DNA from: DASSUW01 sp963835525
GTDB taxonomy: Bacteria > Actinomycetota > Thermoleophilia > Solirubrobacterales > Solirubrobacteraceae
Length of the DNA: 64,000 nucleotides
Direction of reading: 5' to 3'
Assembly (NCBI GenBank): GCA_963835525.1
Contig: CAWIFM010000008.1
Location: 1,674,001-1,738,000 of the forward strand
The translations under genes were made by a program, and so were the position numbers. Shown here in pieces: positions 49,675 to 56,836 of the stretch. A model generated the notes under the pieces. It did no database searches, was not told the origin of the DNA, and saw nothing but the letters and a program-made list of their open reading frames with translations. Every line of letters begins with the position of its first letter. The stretch's first letter is position 1.

Positions 49675-50390
49675 CCGACGACTTCGACGCCTTCGACAGC
49701 GCGGTCTGGGTCCCGCACTACCTGCCGCACTGGAGCTCGCGCGCGGAGAGCGCGGCGACGTACGCGGTGGCGGACTCGGAGCTGCGGCTCACGATCCCGG
49801 TCGAGCAGGGGCTGTGGTGCGCGGGAGACCACGACCCGCCGCTGCGGGTCTCAGGCGTGCAGTCGGGCCTGCTCGACGGCCAGTCGCCGTTCCGCGAGGG
49901 GCAGGTCGTGCGCGAGCACCAGCAGACGCACTGGGGCTGGACTCGCTACCACGGCCGGATCGAGGTGCGCGCCCGGATGGAGCTCAGCCCGCGCTCGATG
50001 GCCTCGGTGTGGATGATCGGACTCGAGGACGAGCCCGGCCGCTGCGGCGAGATCTGCATCTTCGAGGTCTTCGGCGACGCCCCGCGTGCCATCGGCTGCG
50101 GCATCAAGGACATCCGCGACCCGGCGCTCACCTGGGAGTTCGACGCGCCGGAGCTCGACGTCGACATCGCGCAGCACCATGTCTACGCGGCGGACTGGCA
50201 GCCGGGGCGCGTCGACTTCAGCGTGGACGGCGAGCACGTGAAGACCGTCCACCAGGCGCCGGACTACCCGCTCCAGTTCATGGTCGCGGTGTTCGACTTC
50301 CCGGCCCAGGAGGGGCCCGCGGATCACGTGCCCCTCCTGGCCGTGGACTCGATCAGTGGTGGTGGTCGCCTGCCTCGTCGAACCAGTTGA
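49671..50390 (+). CDS. GH16-like beta-glucanase fold protein with an altered active-site motif
   Basis: 239 aa, ATG 49671 overlapping the sigma-factor stop (ATGA). Jelly-roll GH16 outline: TRYHGRIEVRARMELSP, RCGEICIFEVFGDAP and HHVYAADWQPGRVDFSVDGE. The catalytic line normally reads ExDxxE; here it is E127-I-C-I-F-E132, so both Glu are kept but the Asp is Cys. No signal peptide is seen, which is unusual for a beta-glucanase. Activity uncertain. Probably cotranscribed with the sigma factor. Confidence 0.75.
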   Translation: MTDDFDAFDSAVWVPHYLPHWSSRAESAATYAVADSELRLTIPVEQGLWCAGDHDPPLRVSGVQSGLLDGQSPFREGQVVREHQQTHWGWTRYHGRIEVRARMELSPRSMASVWMIGLEDEPGRCGEICIFEVFGDAPRAIGCGIKDIRDPALTWEFDAPELDVDIAQHHVYAADWQPGRVDFSVDGEHVKTVHQAPDYPLQFMVAVFDFPAQEGPADHVPLLAVDSISGGGRLPRRTS

Positions 50391-51246
50391 GCGTGCGCCG
50401 CCACGCCTCCGCCGCCGCGTGCGGGTTGAAGCGCGCGCCGGTGTCGTTGAAGAACGCGTGGTCGGCCTCGGCGAAGGTGAGGATCTCGTGCTTGAGCCGG
50501 GCCGCCTCGAGCGCCGCGCGGGCCGTCGGCCGGGACGCGTTCACGCGGGCGTCGAGCCCGCCGTAGACGCCGAGCACGTCGGCGCGGTTGCCCTTGAGGT
50601 TCCCGCCCTCGGGGAACGGGCCGTAGAAGGGGGCCGCCGCCGCGAGCCGCGGCTCGCGCGCGGCGAGCAGCCGCCAGACCATGCCGCCGCCGAAGCAGAA
50701 GCCGATGGCGGCCAGGTTGCGCCCGCGGACACGGCGCTTGAGCTCGCCGACCGCGGCCTTCATGTCCTCGTCGAAGCGCGTGGGCGGGATCTGCGAGAGC
50801 GCGGCCGCCACCTCGGCCTCGCCGGGGAACGAGCCGGTGCCGCCCTCCTCGGACAGCAGGTCGAGCGCGAGGGCGGACCAGCCGCTGGCCGCGAACCGGC
50901 CGGCGACCGTCCTGATGTGCTCGGTCAGGCCGCGGTTCTCGTGGATGACGAGCACGCCGCCGCGCGCCTTGGAGGCGGGCGCCCATGCGGCCATCAGGGG
51001 TCCGCGCGGGCCGGCGAAGGTGATCGACTCGCGGGCGACCGGGGCCCACGTGGTCTCGGTGCTGCGCTTGCGGTGCCGCCTGCCGCTCGCGACAGCCGGG
51101 ATCGCCCCGGCGGCGAGTAGCGCCGACGCCGCGGCGCCGCTCACCCCCAGCAGGCCGAGGCGGCGCATCGCCTCCCGCCGCGTGATGATGCCGTCGGCGA
51201 GGTCCTCGGCGACCTCCTCGGCGAGGTACTTCTGGATCTCCGTCAC
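50353..51246 (-). CDS. Dienelactone hydrolase family protein with twin-arginine-like leader
   Basis: 297 aa; GTG 51246 follows GGGGAGG at a good distance. Residues about 22-55 (RREAMRRLGLLGVSG then hydrophobic AAASALLAAGAIPAVASG) look like a Tat signal. The alpha/beta-hydrolase domain has the nucleophile Cys in GFCFGGG, Asp in YGGLDARV and His in EADHAFF, the DLH triad. May hydrolyse lactones or esters outside the membrane. The overlapping last 38 nt belong to the convergent GH16 gene. Confidence 0.85.
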   Translation of the reverse strand: MTEIQKYLAEEVAEDLADGIITRREAMRRLGLLGVSGAAASALLAAGAIPAVASGRRHRKRSTETTWAPVARESITFAGPRGPLMAAWAPASKARGGVLVIHENRGLTEHIRTVAGRFAASGWSALALDLLSEEGGTGSFPGEAEVAAALSQIPPTRFDEDMKAAVGELKRRVRGRNLAAIGFCFGGGMVWRLLAAREPRLAAAAPFYGPFPEGGNLKGNRADVLGVYGGLDARVNASRPTARAALEAARLKHEILTFAEADHAFFNDTGARFNPHAAAEAWRRTLNWFDEAGDHHH

Positions 51247-51313
51247 GTCGCCTCCCCAGGGACGTTGACTGTCGACGCCGGCCCCGACACCCGGCACATC
51301 GCGGGCGATGGTG

Positions 51314-51676
51314 TCACACGGGCGTGTGCGACACCGCCTCGACGTTGTTGCCCTCCGGGTCGAGTGCGAACGCCCCGTAGTAGCTCGGGTGGTACTGCGG
51401 TCGCAGGCCGGGAGCGCCGTTGTCCCGGCCGCCCGCCGCCACGGCGGCGGCATGGAAGGCGTCCACGGTGGCGCGGTCCGGAGCGGCGAAGGCGACGTGC
51501 AGGGGCGCCGAGCTCGGGCGGTCGGAGATCCAGAAGTCGGGCTTTCCATCGCGGCCGAAGCCCACCCCGTAGGTGCGGTCCATCAGGATCTCGTAGCCGA
51601 GCGGCGCGAGCGCCTGCTCGTAGAAGGCCCGGCTGGCGGCGAGGTCGGCAACCCCGATGTTCAGGTGATCGATCAC
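51314..51676 (-). CDS. VOC/glyoxalase-fold protein
   Basis: 120 aa. GTG 51676 gives MIDHLNIGVADLAASRAFYEQAL; the end is YYGAFALDPEGNNVEAVSHTPV. TAGCTT box 6 nt upstream. Close in shape to the second half of the 14990 protein (same GYYGAF/DPDG-N-VE ending). Confidence 0.88.
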   Translation of the reverse strand: MIDHLNIGVADLAASRAFYEQALAPLGYEILMDRTYGVGFGRDGKPDFWISDRPSSAPLHVAFAAPDRATVDAFHAAAVAAGGRDNGAPGLRPQYHPSYYGAFALDPEGNNVEAVSHTPV

Positions 51677-51713
51677 AGCCCGAAGCTACCGGCCGTGTCT
51701 TGGACGAATGAGA

Positions 51714-52976
51714 TCAGCCGGCGGCGGCGATCGCCTGGTCGACCGCGTCGGGCGCGAGCACGGCCTCGATGACCATCACGGCGGCGCCGATGACGCCCGC
51801 GCGGTCGTCGAGCGTGGAGCGGGCGATGCGGATCGAGCGGGTGGCGAGGGCGGTGGAGCGGCGGTAGACGACCTCGCGGACGCCGGCGAGCAGGTGCTCG
51901 TCGGCGTGGGCGATGTCGCCGCCGATGACGATGACGCCGGGGTTGAAGAAGTTGACGGCGCTGGCGAGCACGCCGCCGAGCTCGCGGCCGGCCTGGCGCA
52001 CCAGGCGCATGGCCTCCGGCCGGCCGTCGCGCACGTGGCGGACGACGTCACGGCTGTTCTCCGCCGGCACGCCCATGGCGCTGAGGCGCGCGGCCATGGC
52101 GCCGCCGCCGGCGATCGCCTCGAGGCAGCCGAGGTTGCCGCAGCGGCAGATGACGTCGTCGTGGTCGGGGACGTGGATGTGGCCGATGTCGCCGGCGGCG
52201 CCCTGGGCGCCGCGGTGGATGCGCCCGTCGGTGATGACGCCGCAGCCGATGCCGGTGCCGACCTTGACGAAGAGCAGGTGGGCGGTGTCGCGCCAGCGGG
52301 CCCAGTACTCGCCGAGGGCCATGATGTTCACGTCGTTGTCGACGAGGACGGTGGCGCCGTAGCGCCCGTGCAGCCGCGTCGCGACCCCGTAGCCGTCCCA
52401 GCCGGGCATGATCGGCGGCGCCACCGGCGTGCCGGTCGCGAACTCGACCGGGCCCGGGATGCCGACGCCGATGCCCCGGACGTCGCGGGCGCTGTGGGCG
52501 CTCTCGCTCAGCAGCGCGTCGAAGGTCTCCTCGAGCCAGCCCAGGACGGTGTCAGGGCCGTCGGCGATCGGGATGTCGGTTCGTGTCTCCACCATGACAT
52601 CGCCCGCGAGATCGGTGACCGCGACGCGCGAGTGCGTGGCGCCGAGGTCGGCCGCCAGCACGACGCCGGCGTTGCGGTTGAAGGCGAAGGTCTTCGGCGG
52701 GCGGCCGCCGGTCGAGGCGCTCGCGCCGGCGGGCACGACGAGCCGCTGCGCGAGCAGGGCGTCCATCCGCTGGGCGACGGTCGAGCGCGCGAGCCCCGTC
52801 AGCGCGACGAGCTCTGCACGCGTGCTTGCACGCCCGTCGCGGATGAGCCGCAGCATGGCTCCCGCGCCGGTCCCGGTCGACGATCCGTTGCCCCCGCCGC
52901 TCGAGCTGCTGCTGGGCCGTGCGGCGTCGAAACGCCGGTTCGCATCTAGATCTTCTGTGCCCAACAGGTCCGACAT
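51714..52976 (-). CDS. ROK-family transcriptional repressor/sugar kinase-like
   Basis: 420 aa. N-terminal Ser/Gly-rich tail (to about 40), HTH about 45-95 (ASTRAELVALTGLARSTVAQRM), then a ROK fold with AADLGATHSRVAV (nucleotide loop), GIPGPVEFATG, and the zinc motif CRCGNLGCLEAIAGG. NagC/Mlc-type regulators respond to sugars. It is divergent from a gene whose promoter contains an inverted repeat, a possible operator. Confidence 0.9.
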   Translation of the reverse strand: MSDLLGTEDLDANRRFDAARPSSSSSGGGNGSSTGTGAGAMLRLIRDGRASTRAELVALTGLARSTVAQRMDALLAQRLVVPAGASASTGGRPPKTFAFNRNAGVVLAADLGATHSRVAVTDLAGDVMVETRTDIPIADGPDTVLGWLEETFDALLSESAHSARDVRGIGVGIPGPVEFATGTPVAPPIMPGWDGYGVATRLHGRYGATVLVDNDVNIMALGEYWARWRDTAHLLFVKVGTGIGCGVITDGRIHRGAQGAAGDIGHIHVPDHDDVICRCGNLGCLEAIAGGGAMAARLSAMGVPAENSRDVVRHVRDGRPEAMRLVRQAGRELGGVLASAVNFFNPGVIVIGGDIAHADEHLLAGVREVVYRRSTALATRSIRIARSTLDDRAGVIGAAVMVIEAVLAPDAVDQAIAAAG

Positions 52977-53056
52977 GGCGTATCAGAATGCCATAAGCGG
53001 CGGCTTGCGTCTTGATTCGTTCCAAGATTGCGGGGAACTGTCGACCCAGTTTGCAG

Positions 53057-53092
53057 CTTTTGCTTGACGCTCGGCAAAAGTGCAGGTAGCGT
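53057..53092 (+). promoter_or_regulatory. Sigma70-type promoter with flanking inverted repeat, leaderless
   Basis: -35 TTGACG (53064-53069), 17-nt spacer, -10 TAGCGT (53087-53092), then 8 nt to ATG 53101. The arms CTTTTGC (53057-53063) and GCAAAAG (53074-53080) flank the -35 box, a likely operator, possibly for the ROK regulator transcribed the other way. Confidence 0.6.
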
Positions 53093-53100
53093 CCGACCCC

Positions 53101-53850
53101 ATGGAGAGAGGGCTGTTGTCGGCGGCCGAGGCGGTGCCGGCCGCTGCCGCCGATGGGGGATTGCGGTTCCGAGCCGAGGATCTCGCGGACCGCTACGAGG
53201 AGCTGGTGGCACGGGCCGAGACGGCCGCCGTGCGCTGGCGCTGGGCGACGCCCACCTCCGGTCACGGCGACGTCGAGCCGCTGCGGCTCCAGCGCATGGG
53301 CTGCACGCCTGGGCGCTGGCTGCACCGGCCGCCGCCGCCCTGGCAGGAGCATGAGGCGATCGGCTTCGATGCGCTCAGCCGCGTGGTGTGCGTGCGCCAG
53401 TACGACGCGACGGGAGAGGTCTGGCTGGAGCGGTTCGCCGCCTGGAGCCGCGACCACGTGGAGGTCGTGTGCTTCCGTGCGCCGGTCGAGTGCGGCGACG
53501 GCGAGCTGCCGGCAGAGCTCCAGTGCGTCATGCAGATGCGGCTCGCGGCCGGGGTTCCGGTCGAGAGCGAGCGCTACATGCCGCCGACCGGCTCCTGCTC
53601 GCGCGAGCGCTACCGGTTCGAGGGGGGCCGGCTTGCGCGTGTCGATGAGGACTCCTGCGACGAGGGCGGCGGCCTCGCCACCGTCGTGAAGGAGATCCTC
53701 TACGGCGAGGACGGACGCGTCGTGGGTGTCGACGCCGTCGGTCCTGAAGGCCGCCAGGCGATCTGGCGGCACGGGGGTCAGCCGCATCCCGCGCGGAGGG
53801 AGGCTCGTCCCTCCGCGCCGGGTCGGTTGCGCCGTCAGGTCTGCGTGTAA
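53101..53850 (+). CDS. Uncharacterised cytoplasmic protein
   Basis: 249 aa, ATG 53101. No TM or signal peptide. Contains W/R/E-rich stretches (AETAAVRWRWATPTSG, RERYRFEGGRLARVDEDSCDEG, GLATVVKEILYGEDGRVVGVDAVG). Not recognised. The final part (QPHPARREARPSAPGRLRRQ) is basic and enters the convergent citrate-lyase-like gene (16-nt overlap). Strong promoter and operator-like repeat suggest regulated expression. Confidence 0.65.
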   Translation: MERGLLSAAEAVPAAAADGGLRFRAEDLADRYEELVARAETAAVRWRWATPTSGHGDVEPLRLQRMGCTPGRWLHRPPPPWQEHEAIGFDALSRVVCVRQYDATGEVWLERFAAWSRDHVEVVCFRAPVECGDGELPAELQCVMQMRLAAGVPVESERYMPPTGSCSRERYRFEGGRLARVDEDSCDEGGGLATVVKEILYGEDGRVVGVDAVGPEGRQAIWRHGGQPHPARREARPSAPGRLRRQVCV

Positions 53851-54743
53851 CCCGCGGCCCGGCCGGCTTCGGCGAGGCGTTCCGCCATCCGGCGGTTCGC
53901 CTCGTCGATCATCTCGCCCTCGAACATCGCCGCGCCGCGGCCTGCGTCGGTGGCTTGCTTGTAGGCGGCGAGGAGCGCCTCGGCGCGCGCCCAGTCCTCG
54001 CGCGCGGGCGTGAAGACCTCGTTGACGATCTCGATCTGGCGCGGGTGGATCGTCCACTTGCCGTCCATGCCGAGGGCGCGCGCGAGCCGCGCTCTTTCAC
54101 GTAGGCCGTCGTCGTCGTCGAACGCGGCGTAGGGGCCGTCGATCGCCTGGATGCCGGCGGCGCGGGCGGCGACGACGAGGCGGCTGAAGACGTAGTTGAG
54201 GTGGTCGCCGGGGTAGTGCTCGGGCGCGCCGCCGATCGTCGTGATCGGGATGCCGACCGCGGCGCTGTAGTCGCCCGGCCCGAAGATCAGCGTCTCCATC
54301 CGGGGAGACGCGGCGGCGATCGCCTCGCAGGCGAGCAGGCCGGTGGCGTCCTCGATCTGGGCCTCGATCCCGATGCGGTTCCGCAGGTCCTTCGCCAGCT
54401 CGATCTGGGTCAGCAGCTTGTCGGTCATCTCGACGTCGCCCGGGGTGCGGACCTTGGGCAGCATGATCGCGTGCAGTCGGTCGCCGGCCTGCTCGACGAC
54501 GTCGATCAGGTCGCGGTAGTAGTGCGGCGTGTCGGTGCCGTTGACGCGCACGACGACGGTCTTGTCGCCGAAGTCGTGTGTCTGCAGCGTCTGGATGATC
54601 AGGCTGCGCGCGTTCTCCTTCTCGGACTGGGCGACGGCGTCCTCGAGGTCGAGGAACACCTCGTCGGCCGCCAGTGTGGGCGCCTTGGCGAGGAAGCGCT
54701 CGCTTGAGCCGGGGACGGCGTGGCAGGTGCGTCGGGGGCGCAT
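53835..54743 (-). CDS. CitE/HpcH-type lyase, CoA-ester lyase
   Basis: 302 aa. TIM-barrel signatures of the HpcH/CitE family: FLDLEDAVAQSEKENAR (metal Asp/Glu in the first strand), VRVNGTDTPHYYRD, IMLPKVRTPGDVE, GIEAQIEDATGLLA (Glu, metal), FGPGDYSAAVGIP and GKWTIHPRQIEI. The protein could be a malyl/methylmalyl-CoA thioesterase or lyase. ATG 54743 sits 23 nt from the next upstream lyase gene of the same strand, so they form an operon. Confidence 0.88.
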   Translation of the reverse strand: MRPRRTCHAVPGSSERFLAKAPTLAADEVFLDLEDAVAQSEKENARSLIIQTLQTHDFGDKTVVVRVNGTDTPHYYRDLIDVVEQAGDRLHAIMLPKVRTPGDVEMTDKLLTQIELAKDLRNRIGIEAQIEDATGLLACEAIAAASPRMETLIFGPGDYSAAVGIPITTIGGAPEHYPGDHLNYVFSRLVVAARAAGIQAIDGPYAAFDDDDGLRERARLARALGMDGKWTIHPRQIEIVNEVFTPAREDWARAEALLAAYKQATDAGRGAAMFEGEMIDEANRRMAERLAEAGRAAGYTQT

Positions 54744-54766
54744 ACGAGCGGGCAACCCTAACTCGC

Positions 54767-55807
54767 TCAATGCGGAAGTTCGTACGCCGCCGCGAGCTCG
54801 GGGTCCTTGCGGGCCAGCATCTCCGCGAGGTCGACCATCACGCGGCACTGCTTCCACGTCGCGTCGTCCTGCATCTTGCCGTCGATCATGTGCACGCCGC
54901 GGCCGTCGGGGATCGCCTCGATGACTTTCTTGGCGAAGGCGACCTCGTCGGGGTCGGGCGAGAAGACCTTGCGGGCGACGTCGAGCTGGGCGGGGTGCAG
55001 CGACCAGGCTCCGACGCAACCCATCAGGTAGGCGGCGCGGAACTGGGCCTCGCAGCCCTCGAGGTCGCGGATGTCGCCGAACGGGCCGTAGAACGGCAGG
55101 ATGCCGGCGCTGGCGCAGGCGTCGACCATGCGGCCGAGCGTGTAGTGCCAGAGGTCCTGCTGGGCCGAGGTCCGCTCGCCGTCGGGGTCGCCGAGCACGA
55201 GGTAGCCGGGGTGGCCGCCGCCGACGCGGGTGGTCTTCATGCGGCGGCTGGCGGCGAGGTCGGCGGGACCGAGGCTCATGCCCTGCATGCGCGGGGAGGC
55301 AGTGGCGATCTCCTCGACGTTGGCGACGCCCTGGGCGGTCTCGAGGATCGCGTGGACCAGGATCGGCCGCCTCAGCTCAGCGCGCGCCTCGAGCTGGGCG
55401 AGCAGCCGGTCGACGTAGTGGATGTCCCACGGGCCCTCGACCTTGGGGACCATCACGACGTCGAGCTTGTGGCCGATCGCCTCGACGATCTGCGTGAGGT
55501 CGTCGAGCACCCAGGGCGACTCGAGCGCGTTGACCCGCGTCCACAGCTGCGTCTCGCCGAGCTCGATCTCCTTGCCGACCTTGATCAGGCCCTCGCGCGC
55601 GGCCACCTTGCGGTCGACCGGGATCGCGTCCTCGAGGTTGCCGAGCAGGATGTCGGTCTGGGTCGCGATGCCGGCCGCCTTGCCGACCATCTTCTCGTTG
55701 GAGAAGTCGAGGAAATGGATCATCCGGCTCGGCCGGACCGGGATCTCTCTCAGCGGTTCAGGGGCGCCGATGGCCAGCGGTTCGAAGAAGGAACGGGGGT
55801 TGCGCAT
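54767..55807 (-). CDS. mcl: L-malyl-CoA/beta-methylmalyl-CoA lyase-like protein
   Basis: 346 aa. Same fold as the next gene but longer, with the Mcl hallmarks: RPSRMIHFLDFSNEKMVGKA, ILLGNLEDAIPVDRK, VMVPKVEGPWDIHYVD, ILVHAILETAQGVANVEE, MSLGPADLAASR and GCVGAWSLHPAQLD. It cleaves beta-methylmalyl-CoA to glyoxylate and propionyl-CoA or L-malyl-CoA to glyoxylate and acetyl-CoA. TACGAT box 9 nt upstream of the ATG. Divergent from a MaoC hydratase with 29 bp between starts. Confidence 0.85.
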   Translation of the reverse strand: MRNPRSFFEPLAIGAPEPLREIPVRPSRMIHFLDFSNEKMVGKAAGIATQTDILLGNLEDAIPVDRKVAAREGLIKVGKEIELGETQLWTRVNALESPWVLDDLTQIVEAIGHKLDVVMVPKVEGPWDIHYVDRLLAQLEARAELRRPILVHAILETAQGVANVEEIATASPRMQGMSLGPADLAASRRMKTTRVGGGHPGYLVLGDPDGERTSAQQDLWHYTLGRMVDACASAGILPFYGPFGDIRDLEGCEAQFRAAYLMGCVGAWSLHPAQLDVARKVFSPDPDEVAFAKKVIEAIPDGRGVHMIDGKMQDDATWKQCRVMVDLAEMLARKDPELAAAYELPH

Positions 55808-55816
55808 GGGCGCCGG

Positions 55817-55826
55817 ATCGTAGAGT
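55817..55826. promoter_or_regulatory. Head-to-head -10 boxes of mcl and the MaoC hydratase
   Basis: Minus TACGAT (55817-55822) and plus TAGAGT (55821-55826) overlap by two bases, 9 and 10 nt from the respective starts. RNA polymerase can occupy only one at a time. Confidence 0.45.
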
Positions 55827-55836
55827 CCCGGGGCCT

Positions 55837-56340
55837 ATGAGCACTTCAGTCGACACCGATCAGCGCTCCCGCGAGGCCTCGGGCGCGCATCCCTACGGCC
55901 GCTACTTCGAGGAGTTCGAGGTCGGCGCCGTCTACAAGCACTGGCCGGCCAAGACCGTGACCGAGGCGGACGACCACCTGTTCTGCCTGATCACCATGAA
56001 CCACCACCCGCTGCACATCAACGACGTCTACGCGGCCGGGTCACAGCAGGGCCGCAACGTCGTGGTGGGGCCGTACGTCTACTCGCTGGCGCTCGGCATG
56101 AGCGTGTCCGACATCTCGGGCAAGGCGATCGCCAACCTCGCCACCGAGGAGCTCTCGCACCCCGCGCCGGTCTTCCACGGCGACACGCTGTTCGCCGAGA
56201 CCGAGGTGCTCGAGGTGCGAGAGTCACGCTCCAAGCCCGACCGCGGGACCGTGAAGGTGCACACACGGGTCCTCAACCAGGACGGCGTCCTGGTGGCCGA
56301 GTTCAAGCGGCTCGTGCTGGTCCCGAAGCGGGACGTCTAG
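55837..56340 (+). CDS. MaoC-family hydratase, candidate mesaconyl-CoA hydratase
   Basis: 167 aa single hot-dog domain: YFEEFEVGAVYKHWPAKTVTEADDHLFCLITMNHHPLHIND, with the hydratase Asp/His (ADDHL and NHHPLH), and HPAPVFHGDTLFAETEVLEV. Divergent from mcl, the enzyme after mesaconyl-CoA hydratase in the ethylmalonyl-CoA route, which supports the assignment; however known mesaconyl-CoA hydratases are about twice as long, so it could be another enoyl-type hydratase. Confidence 0.8.
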   Translation: MSTSVDTDQRSREASGAHPYGRYFEEFEVGAVYKHWPAKTVTEADDHLFCLITMNHHPLHINDVYAAGSQQGRNVVVGPYVYSLALGMSVSDISGKAIANLATEELSHPAPVFHGDTLFAETEVLEVRESRSKPDRGTVKVHTRVLNQDGVLVAEFKRLVLVPKRDV

Positions 56341-56344
56341 CCGC

Positions 56345-56531
56345 GAACTTCAACTGCGCTGGGTAGGGAGGCGGGGGTGCATTTCGTCACCCGGCTGCCG
56401 CGATCGAGCTCCGAGGTGACGTTTGGCACCTATACGGTGCGCAACGTCACCCGATGCGACTGGACGGCCCGGCGGGTGACGAAATGCACCGGCAATCGGG
56501 CCCGCCTCCCTCAATGCCGAAGTTGAAGTTC
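56345..56531. repeat. Palindromic element C, same ends as A/B but different internal hairpins
   Basis: Begins GAACTTCAACTGCG (56345) and ends GCCGAAGTTGAAGTTC (near 56516-56531), the same terminal repeat as at 32718-33011. Inside are two nested hairpins: outer 18-bp arms GGTGCATTTCGTCACCCG (56376-56393) and its complement (56473-56490), and an inner imperfect pair GGTGACGTTTGGCACC/GGTGCGCAACGTCACC (56415-56452). It fits precisely between the convergent stops at 56340 and 56533. Confidence 0.8.
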
Positions 56532-56532
56532 C

Positions 56533-56784
56533 TCAGGCGCCACGCTCGACCGCGCGGCGCGACGCCGGCTGCCGGCGCGGGCGGCTGAGCGCGCCGCGCA
56601 CCGATGCGAGCGCGCGGGAGGCCGGACCGCGGATGGCCATGCCGGTGATGACGACGGCGGCGAGGATGAGCTCGAGGATGAGCGGCGTCGGGCTCGGGCC
56701 GGCGGCGGCGGTGGACGACGCGGCGGCGGGAGCGGCGAAGATCAGGATTGCGGCGGTGGTGGCTACGGCGACACGATTGACCAT
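56533..56784 (-). CDS. Small exported/membrane protein, unknown
   Basis: 83 aa from ATG 56784 (MVNRVAVATTAAILIFAAPAAAS), with a signal peptide or first helix, a second helix PLILELILAAVVITGMAI, and an Arg-rich tail. Its stop touches the repeat element. May be a two-helix membrane peptide; not recognised. Confidence 0.5.
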   Translation of the reverse strand: MVNRVAVATTAAILIFAAPAAASSTAAAGPSPTPLILELILAAVVITGMAIRGPASRALASVRGALSRPRRQPASRRAVERGA

Positions 56785-56836
56785 GGGCCGAAGACTGCGC
56801 CCTGTCGCTTGTCGAATCCTTGGCGCGAGCTTGGGG

